Source of the DNA: an uncultured Chitinophagaceae bacterium
GTDB taxonomy: Bacteria > Bacteroidota > Bacteroidia > Chitinophagales > Chitinophagaceae
DNA length: 5,032 bases
Assembly (NCBI GenBank): GCA_946885335.1
Contig: CAMPGG010000260.1
Coordinates: 1 to 5,032 of the forward strand
Direction of reading: 5' to 3'
Part shown: positions 1 to 5,032 of the stretch, piece after piece
Layout: each line of letters starts with the position of its first letter
How positions within the stretch are numbered: position 1 is the first letter of the stretch
Notes under the pieces: generated by a model
Told to the model about the DNA's origin: nothing
Database searches by the model: none
Seen by the model: the letters and a program-made list of their open reading frames with translations, nothing else
Translations under genes and position numbers: made by a program

Positions 1-1437
1 TTGCCGGCTACTTCCTATAAAGCCAAAATAACTCCTGAAGTTTTACGCTTTACAAGTTTTGATAAAGTAGAAGATGCAAATGATATAAAATTTCATACAC
101 CCATGCTGGCGCTTGATCAAACAGGTGTTACCTGGGTATTAGTAGATGAAAGTACCCGGGCTGCGGTTCCACAGGTCAGCCTGTTATTTAATTATCCTGT
201 AGATCCGGCTGAATTAAAAGACAAATTGAAAATTGAAGTTGAAGGAAAGGAGGTTGGATTTAATTTTCAAACTGTTTCTGCTTCCAATGAAATAAATATC
301 CGCCTGCATGATATTAAAGTAGAAGACAAAGAATTTACAACAGTGATAAATATCAGTAAGGGATTAAAGCCTGCGGATGGAAAAAATGAAATAAATGAAA
401 ACATCAGTAGCCGTTTTATTATTCCTTCGCCTTTTGTTTTAAATATTCAAAATGTAATAGCTGAACATGATGGAACTGCAGGATTGGTACGGGTAGTTAC
501 AACGCAGCAAATAGCTTCGGCTAATCTTTCCAGTTATTTAAAAATAGATCCGGCTGTTACTTTCACAACTGAGATAAGTGATAATGGATTTGTTGTTCGC
601 AGCAACCAGTTCGATGCTGATAAAGCATATACATTCCAGGTTTTGAAAGGCTTGCGCGGAAGTGTTGGCGGCGTTTTGAAGGAAGATTATGAAGGTGACC
701 TGGGATTTGGGCAGTTGGAAGCTGATATCGCCTTTACCAATAACAAAGCGGTTTATCTCTCAAAAAAAGGAGCCGGTAATATCGAAGTTATACTTACCAA
801 TGTGCCTAAAATAAAACTGGTTGTTTCAAAGATCTATGAAAATAATTTGGTGCATGCCCAACGCTTTGGATATTATCCTGATGAAAATGAAGATGCCCGT
901 TATGCAACGTATGAAGAAGAAAATGATTATGCAGATGCTACATTGGGCGATGTGATTTTTGAAAAAGAAATCGAAACCAGCACATTGCCAAAAAGCGGAA
1001 TAGCCCGCTTACTAAATATTTCACAGTTTGCCGACCGGTTGCCGGAGTTCAAAGGTATTTACCATGTTATGGTCAGGAGTACTGAAGATTATTGGGTAAG
1101 AAGCAGCCGTTATATTTCAGTCTCTGACATTGGGATGATTGCTAAAGAAGGGCAGGATAAAATTTTTGTTTTTACCAATTCACTGAAAACAGCCGAAGGA
1201 ATGAATGATGTGCAGGTAAATGTATATGGTTACAATAATCAATTGATAGGAAATGGTGTTACTAACGGTGATGGAGTAGCCGAAATTATTTATAGTCGCA
1301 ATGATGTAAAAGGGTTCAGGCCTGCCATGATCATTGCTAAAACAGGAGATGATTTCAATTACCTGCCATTTAATGATACCAGGATCAATACTTCCCGGTT
1401 TGATGTTGGCGGAAAGCGAATGAACCCTACTGGTATG
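1..1437 (+). other. N-terminal macroglobulin-like (MG) beta domains of the A2M protein
   Basis: Residues 1-479 are beta-rich, with alternating hydrophobic residues, many Asn, Asp and Gly turns and no long helices or membrane segments, as expected for the extra MG domains that bacterial A2Ms carry ahead of MG2. The segment opens with PEVLRFTSFDKV (12-23). It closes with YISVSDIGMIAKEG (371-384), a strand block conserved in YfhM-like proteins, and then TSRFDVGGK (464-472), which leads into MG2. Boundaries between individual MG domains cannot be set by eye. A membrane anchor, if present, would lie upstream of the window. Confidence 0.75.
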
Positions 1438-4400
1438 GATGCATTCATTTATGCTGAAAGAGATATTTATCGTCCGGGTGAATCAGTTCGTTTTTCAGTG
1501 ATCCTTCGGAATAGTGAATGGCAAAGTCCTGGCGGTATTCCGCTTAAATTAAAATTTCTATACCCTAATGGAAAAGAATTTAAATCGTTCCGCAAAAATC
1601 TGAACGAAGAAGGCTCCATGGAGTCATCCATAGATTTGCCGGCATCTGCCATTACCGGAACTTATAATTTAGAAGTTTATTCTTCTAATGATATCCTGCT
1701 TTCTACGCAAAATTTTATGGTTGAAGAATTTGTTCCCGACCGGATTAAGGTTACAGCCACTTTAGATAAAAAAGATTTGGTGCCGGGTCAATCAGCAAAC
1801 TTAGCGATCCAGGCTGTTAATTTTTTTGGGCCTCCTGCTGCAAACAGGAATTATGAAACAGAAATACAGGTTAAGCAAAAGAAATTTACAGCAAAAAAAT
1901 TCCCGGACTATGATTTTACACTTGCCAACCAGAATACGTTTTTTGGCAAGGAGTTAAAAGAAGGTAAAACAGATGCATCAGGGAAGGCAGCTATTACCTA
2001 TGAAGTGCCTGCTCTTTATGCAAACATGGGATTACTGCAGGCGGATTTTTATACCACGGTTTTTGATGAAACGGGTCGCCCGGTAAGTCGGCAAACACCA
2101 GTAGAAATCTTTACACAGGATGTTTTTTTTGGATTGAAGAATGATTACTCCACCTATTTCCCATTAAACCGGCCGGTAAAATTTGGTATTTTATCCGTTA
2201 GTAAAAATGGTAGTCCGGTCAGAAGCACAGCCAGGATCGTAATGGTAAAAAAAGAATACAAGACACAACTTGTTCGCAGTGGCAGTTATTTCAGGTACGA
2301 ATCACAGAAACAGGATAAAATCGTTTCGGAATTACAAAAAGAAATCAGTGGGGAAGTGGTTCATACATATACACCCGTTACACCAGGGGATTATGAATTA
2401 CGCATTTATAAGCCAGGTGCTTCGGCATACATCAGCAAATCATTTTACAGTTATGGATCATGGGGTAATAATTACAGTAATGCCTTTGAAGTTAACCGGG
2501 ATGGAAATATTGATATAGAAACGGATAAAGAAGAATATACAACAGGCGATCATTTAAAACTTTTATTCAAAGCGCCTTTTGATGGAAAAATGCTGGTAAC
2601 CCTGGAGAATAATGGCGTTGTAGATTACCGTTATATTGAAGTAAATAACCGGGCGGCAAGTATGGAACTGCCTGTAAAAGATGTGCATTTGCCAAATATT
2701 TATATTACTGCCACTTTAATTAAACCGCATGAGGTATCAGAAATTCCATTAACCGTTGCACATGGTTTTCAAAATGTTCGTGCATTGGGAAAAGACAGGA
2801 AAATGAATGTTGCCATCACGGCACAGAAATCTGTTCGTTCACGTACGCACCAAAAAGTAAGTATTAAAGCTGCGCCTGGCAGTTATGTAACTTTAGCAGC
2901 CGTTGATAATGGTGTTTTGCAGGTAAGCAATTTTACCAGCCCGGATCCATTTGAATATTTTTATAAGAAAAGAGCTTTGCAGGTAAATGCTTATGATCTG
3001 TATCCCTTGTTATTTCCAGAGATCAGGGCCAGGCTTAGCAGCACCGGTGGTGATGCTGGTATGAAGATGGATAAACGGGTGAACCCTATGCCGGCAAAAA
3101 GAATAAAAATTGTTTCTTACTGGAGTGGTATTGTAAAAGCTAACGGTAATGGTGTTGCCAATGTATCATTTGAAATACCGCAGTTCAGCGGGCAGATCCG
3201 CTTGATGGCTGTTGCCTATAAAGGCAATGCCTTTGGTTCATCAGAAACGGTGATGACTGTTGCTGATCCCGTTGTGGTCAGTACAGCCTTGCCCCGTTTT
3301 TTAAGTCCGGGTGATACTATTTCAGTGCCGGTAACTATCAGTAATACCACAGCAAAGGCCGCTGATGCAACATCCGTTATAAATGCGGAAGGTCCTTTCC
3401 AGGTAGTTGGTTCTTCAACCCAAAAAATAAATATAAACGCCAATAGTGAAACAGTGGTTTATTACCAGGTTGCTGCAAAACCGGGTATAGGTATAGGTAA
3501 GATCAGGGTTGATATAAACAGTATGGGTGAACGCTTTTACGAGGAAACCGAATTATCTGTAAGGCCGCCATCTACTTTGCAGAAATTTTCCGGCAGTGGA
3601 AGTATTGTTGGTGGAAAAAATCAGCAGGTGAATATTCCCGTTAGTGATTTTATTTCCGGATCATCGGATTATAAACTCATGGTCAGTTCATCACCGGTAG
3701 CGGAACTTGCTTCGCATTTAAAATACCTGGTGCAATATCCCTACGGATGTACGGAACAGATCATTTCATCGGCTTTCCCTCAAATATATTATGGCGATAT
3801 GGCCGCTTTGGTGGGTTTAAAAACAGGAGACCAGGCCATTGCTAATATTATTGAAACCATCCGCAGGATCAAAATGAGACAGTTGTATAATGGTGCGCTA
3901 ACACTCTGGGAAAATGAAGGACAGGAGCATTGGTGGACAACGGTGTATGCTGCGCATTTTTTGCAGGAAGCAAAACAGGCAGGGTTTGATGTGGATAATA
4001 GTTTAATGGAAACATTATTAGGTTATATCAGTCACCGGTTGGCGAATAAGCAGACTATAACGTATTACTATAACCGTGATCAGAACAGGAAGATCGCTCC
4101 TAAAGAAGTTGCTTATAGTTTGTATGTGTTATCCATGGCGGGGCGACCCAATATTTCTGCCATGAACTATTACAAGGCTAATACAGGAATGCTTTCGTTG
4201 GATGGCCGTTATTTATTGTCGGCGGCATTTGCATTAGCAGGAGATAAAAAATCATTTAATGCATTATTACCCGGATCATTTAGTGGGGAACAATCAGTTC
4301 CGCAAACAGGGGGTAGTTTTTATTCGTATCACAGGGATCTTGCTTTGGCATTAAATGTATTGCTGGAAGTTGATCCCGGGCATAAGCAGGTACCCATTAT

Positions 4401-5032
4401 GGTTAGACAAGTAAGTGATTTATTAAAATCTAACCGGTATTTAAATACCCAGGAAAGAACTTTTTCATTCCTTGCTTTGGGTAAAATGGCCAGGCAGGCT
4501 GGAAAATCTGATGTAAAAGCAGCGATCAAAGTGAATGGAAAAACAATTGCCCGGATCGACGGAAATGACTGGCAGGGGAATAAAAAAGATATTAATTCAA
4601 CCCAGGTTGAAATTGTTACAACCGGAAATGGCAGGTTGTATTATTGGTGGGAAGCGGAAGGGATCAGTGCCAGCGGTCAATATAATGAAGAAGATAATTT
4701 TATTAAGGTGAGAAAACGTTTCTATAACAGGAATGGACAAGTGATTTCAGGCAATGTATTCAACCAAAATGATTTGATCATCATCGGCATCACTTTAGAA
4801 AATGCATATAGCAACCCGGTGGATAATATCGTTATTACCGATTTATTACCTGCTGGTTTTGAAATAGAAAACCCTAGGACCAAAGAGATACCTGGTATGG
4901 ATTGGATCAAAGACGGGGAGAACCCACAAGCATTAGATGTTCGGGATGATCGTATTCATTTTTTTGTGGACCTGGGTAAGCAGAAGCAGGTTTATTATTA
5001 CGCGGTAAGGGCGGTATCACCTGGTAATTACA
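1..5032 (+). CDS. Bacterial alpha-2-macroglobulin family protein (YfhM/ECAM-like, thioester-containing), partial at both ends
   Basis: Frame +1 reads through the whole window without a stop, giving 1,677 codons and one leftover base. Conserved family blocks appear in the expected order: SDIGMIAKE (375-383), TSRFDVGGK (464-472), ERDIYRPGE (486-494), EEFVPDRIKV (575-584), AAVDNGVLQ (966-974), VSYWSG (1038-1043), LPRFLSPGD (1097-1105), YPYGCTEQ (1246-1253) and DLLPAGFEIENP (1614-1625). The family consists of large envelope proteins, often lipoproteins, that trap attacking proteases: bait cleavage triggers a conformational change and the thioester bonds the protease. In many Gram-negatives the gene sits beside pbpC, which encodes penicillin-binding protein 1C; that neighbour would be outside this window. 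E. coli YfhM is about 1,650 residues, and Bacteroidota members are often longer, so a modest piece is missing at each end. The TTG at base 1 is an internal Leu codon as far as can be told; no start, ribosome binding site or signal peptide is visible. No frameshift or internal stop is seen. Family assignment is very secure; the exact substrate is unknown. Confidence 0.97.
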   Translation, partial: MPATSYKAKITPEVLRFTSFDKVEDANDIKFHTPMLALDQTGVTWVLVDESTRAAVPQVSLLFNYPVDPAELKDKLKIEVEGKEVGFNFQTVSASNEINIRLHDIKVEDKEFTTVINISKGLKPADGKNEINENISSRFIIPSPFVLNIQNVIAEHDGTAGLVRVVTTQQIASANLSSYLKIDPAVTFTTEISDNGFVVRSNQFDADKAYTFQVLKGLRGSVGGVLKEDYEGDLGFGQLEADIAFTNNKAVYLSKKGAGNIEVILTNVPKIKLVVSKIYENNLVHAQRFGYYPDENEDARYATYEEENDYADATLGDVIFEKEIETSTLPKSGIARLLNISQFADRLPEFKGIYHVMVRSTEDYWVRSSRYISVSDIGMIAKEGQDKIFVFTNSLKTAEGMNDVQVNVYGYNNQLIGNGVTNGDGVAEIIYSRNDVKGFRPAMIIAKTGDDFNYLPFNDTRINTSRFDVGGKRMNPTGMDAFIYAERDIYRPGESVRFSVILRNSEWQSPGGIPLKLKFLYPNGKEFKSFRKNLNEEGSMESSIDLPASAITGTYNLEVYSSNDILLSTQNFMVEEFVPDRIKVTATLDKKDLVPGQSANLAIQAVNFFGPPAANRNYETEIQVKQKKFTAKKFPDYDFTLANQNTFFGKELKEGKTDASGKAAITYEVPALYANMGLLQADFYTTVFDETGRPVSRQTPVEIFTQDVFFGLKNDYSTYFPLNRPVKFGILSVSKNGSPVRSTARIVMVKKEYKTQLVRSGSYFRYESQKQDKIVSELQKEISGEVVHTYTPVTPGDYELRIYKPGASAYISKSFYSYGSWGNNYSNAFEVNRDGNIDIETDKEEYTTGDHLKLLFKAPFDGKMLVTLENNGVVDYRYIEVNNRAASMELPVKDVHLPNIYITATLIKPHEVSEIPLTVAHGFQNVRALGKDRKMNVAITAQKSVRSRTHQKVSIKAAPGSYVTLAAVDNGVLQVSNFTSPDPFEYFYKKRALQVNAYDLYPLLFPEIRARLSSTGGDAGMKMDKRVNPMPAKRIKIVSYWSGIVKANGNGVANVSFEIPQFSGQIRLMAVAYKGNAFGSSETVMTVADPVVVSTALPRFLSPGDTISVPVTISNTTAKAADATSVINAEGPFQVVGSSTQKININANSETVVYYQVAAKPGIGIGKIRVDINSMGERFYEETELSVRPPSTLQKFSGSGSIVGGKNQQVNIPVSDFISGSSDYKLMVSSSPVAELASHLKYLVQYPYGCTEQIISSAFPQIYYGDMAALVGLKTGDQAIANIIETIRRIKMRQLYNGALTLWENEGQEHWWTTVYAAHFLQEAKQAGFDVDNSLMETLLGYISHRLANKQTITYYYNRDQNRKIAPKEVAYSLYVLSMAGRPNISAMNYYKANTGMLSLDGRYLLSAAFALAGDKKSFNALLPGSFSGEQSVPQTGGSFYSYHRDLALALNVLLEVDPGHKQVPIMVRQVSDLLKSNRYLNTQERTFSFLALGKMARQAGKSDVKAAIKVNGKTIARIDGNDWQGNKKDINSTQVEIVTTGNGRLYYWWEAEGISASGQYNEEDNFIKVRKRFYNRNGQVISGNVFNQNDLIIIGITLENAYSNPVDNIVITDLLPAGFEIENPRTKEIPGMDWIKDGENPQALDVRDDRIHFFVDLGKQKQVYYYAVRAVSPGNY
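871..951 (+). other. Acidic, tyrosine-rich loop in the N-terminal MG region
   Basis: Residues 291-317 contain ten Asp or Glu residues (294, 295, 297, 298, 305, 306, 307, 309, 312, 317) and five Tyr residues (291, 292, 301, 304, 310), with almost no large aliphatic residues. The stretch interrupts two beta-strand-like segments, KLVVSKIYENNLVHA before and VIFEKEIETS after. It most likely forms a surface loop between strands and might bind a divalent cation or a basic partner; that role is a guess. Composition is read directly from the frame. Confidence 0.5.
1438..1725 (+). other. MG2 domain (A2M N-terminal domain) with the YRPGE motif
   Basis: Residues 480-575 begin with DAFIYAERDIYRPGE (480-494), the hallmark of the MG2 domain in both animal and bacterial A2Ms, where an Arg-Pro-Gly turn precedes a beta strand (here SVRFSVILRN). 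A second strand pair follows around GTYNLEVY (653-660 in family-style alignment terms is not applicable; in this frame it is 553-560). The domain ends where EEFVPDRIKV (575-584) starts the next MG domain. In the folded protein MG2 is part of the ring that encloses the bait. The motif is read directly; the domain limits are approximate. Confidence 0.85.
2512..2925 (+). other. A2M bait-region domain (BRD-type fold)
   Basis: Residues 838-975 run from IDIETDKEEYTTGD to AAVDNGVLQV, which are the usual opening and closing blocks of the A2M bait-region domain. In between are LLFKAPFDGKMLVTLE (854-869) and NIYITATLI (699-707 is not in this domain; the strand here is 899-907), both typical of its beta strands. 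The block AAVDNGVLQ (966-974) corresponds to the widely conserved Ala-Val-Asp-x-Gly-Val/Ile-Leu motif and is directly followed by the PDPFEYFYKKRAL block that leads into the exposed bait stretch. Motifs are seen directly; the limits are inferred from family knowledge. Confidence 0.8.
3022..3102 (+). other. Likely protease bait stretch
   Basis: Residues 1008-1034 lie between two conserved blocks: YDLYPLLFPE before and VSYWSG after. The stretch has no conserved core, has small and flexible residues (SSTGGDAG, 1013-1020), and offers many cut sites: Arg1009, Arg1011, Lys1022, Lys1025, Arg1026, Lys1033 and Arg1034 for trypsin-like proteases, plus three Met residues at 1021, 1023 and 1030. In bacterial A2Ms the segment at this place is variable in sequence and is cut by proteases to trigger the trap. 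It is short, about 27 residues. Its identity as bait is inferred from position and composition. Confidence 0.6.
3112..3381 (+). other. Core A2M domain (MG7-type region)
   Basis: Residues 1038-1127 begin with VSYWSGIVKANGNG and continue through FEIPQFSGQIRLMAVAY (1057-1073) to ADPVVVSTALPRFLSPGD (1088-1105). These are the signature strands of the central alpha-2-macroglobulin domain, including the Pro-x-Phe-x-Gly-x-x-Arg-x-Met-Ala-Val-Ala pattern and the Leu-Pro-Arg-Phe-Leu-x-Pro-Gly-Asp block. It joins the bait to the thioester domain. The motif run is among the clearest in the window. Confidence 0.9.
3676..4515 (+). other. Thioester domain with intact CTEQ motif
   Basis: Residues 1226-1505 hold the helical thioester-containing domain. 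YPYGCTEQ occupies 1246-1253, with Cys1250 (bases 3748-3750) and Gln1253 (3757-3759) the pair that forms the internal Cys-Gln thioester in this family. The segment after it is rich in predicted helices: RRIKMRQLYNGALTLW (1288-1303), HWWTTVYAAHFLQEAKQAGF (1310-1329) and KEVAYSLYVLSMAGRP (1328-1343 by pattern; in this frame 1368-1383). TQERTFSFLALGKMARQ (1483-1499) is the expected closing helix. Because both thioester residues are present, this is the covalent-trapping type (YfhM-like), not the type that lacks the motif (YfaS-like). Confidence 0.92.
4693..5032 (+). other. C-terminal bMG10-like domain, truncated by the window end
   Basis: From about residue 1565 the chain returns to beta structure: NFIKVRKRFYNRNG, then VITDLLPAGFEIENP (1611-1625), DVRDDRIHFFVDL (1646-1658) and YYYAVRAVSPGNY (1665-1677). 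These blocks match the C-terminal MG domain of bacterial A2Ms, which packs against the thioester domain and helps protect the thioester from water. The usual closing part, with a Pro-Pro and Ala-Glu-x-Met-Tyr stretch after the ArgAlaVal-x-ProGly block, is not reached, so several dozen residues are probably missing. Confidence 0.8.

Noticed and set aside
1..3. TTG at the first base as a possible start codon
   Set aside because: No upstream sequence is available to show a ribosome binding site, no signal peptide follows, and the protein already appears to be inside an MG domain region; it is most simply an internal Leu codon.
1467..1652. Minus-strand open frame of 61 codons
   Set aside because: It lies entirely opposite the conserved MG2 domain, has low-complexity chance-like composition and resembles no family; it is a shadow of the real gene.
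2270..2518. Plus-strand open frame of 82 codons in another frame
   Set aside because: It overlaps well-formed A2M coding sequence, has no convincing ribosome binding site or recognisable domain, and the main frame continues unbroken through it.
3216..3443. Minus-strand open frame of 75 codons with a hydrophobic stretch
   Set aside because: It is antisense to the most strongly conserved A2M core domain; the apparent hydrophobic segment is the complement of Thr/Ser/Asn/Asp-rich codons, not a membrane protein.
3484..3501. Short tandem repeat (GGTATA twice, then GGTAAG) coding Gly-Ile-Gly-Ile-Gly
   Set aside because: Too short to be a meaningful repeat, and it fits a beta-turn segment of the protein.
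4329..4529. Minus-strand open frame of 66 codons
   Set aside because: It is antisense to the end of the thioester domain and shows no family resemblance.
4722..4910. Minus-strand open frame of 62 codons
   Set aside because: It is antisense to the conserved C-terminal MG domain and shows no family resemblance.

Overview
The whole 5,032-base window lies inside one very long plus-strand protein-coding gene. Frame +1 is open from the first base to the last (1,677 complete codons plus one extra base) with no stop. The translation matches a bacterial alpha-2-macroglobulin (YfhM/ECAM-like, large thioester type) across its length. Both ends are cut: the true start codon, the expected signal peptide or lipobox, the ribosome binding site and promoter lie upstream, and the last part of the C-terminal macroglobulin domain, the stop and any terminator lie downstream.

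The organism is most likely a member of the Bacteroidota, possibly of the Chitinophagaceae/Sphingobacteriia type. This rests on the AT-leaning composition with frequent AAA, GAA, ATT and AAT codons, and on lineage-like wording at conserved blocks (TSRFDVGGK, then IYAERDIYRPGE; EEFVPDRIKV; AAVDNGVLQ; HWWTTVYAAHFL). It is inferred from remembered family resemblance, not from a search.

Layout by residue of the window frame: about 1-480, N-terminal macroglobulin-like (MG) beta domains, including an acidic loop near 291-317 and a VSDIGMIAKEG block near 374-384; about 480-575, the MG2 domain with the YRPGE motif; about 575-837, further MG domains; about 838-975, the bait-region domain, followed by a short variable basic and methionine-rich stretch at 1008-1034 that is the likely protease bait; about 1038-1127, the core A2M domain; about 1226-1505, the thioester helical domain carrying an intact Cys-Thr-Glu-Gln at 1250-1253; about 1565 onward, the C-terminal bMG10-like domain.

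Together these parts describe a protease trap in the cell envelope. An attacking protease cuts the bait, the protein changes shape, and the exposed thioester links covalently to the protease. No RNA gene, mobile element, CRISPR array, intergenic region or second gene is visible. The window is a well-preserved member of a known family rather than a new system; the points most worth checking are the bait sequence, the acidic loop and the two poly-T runs.
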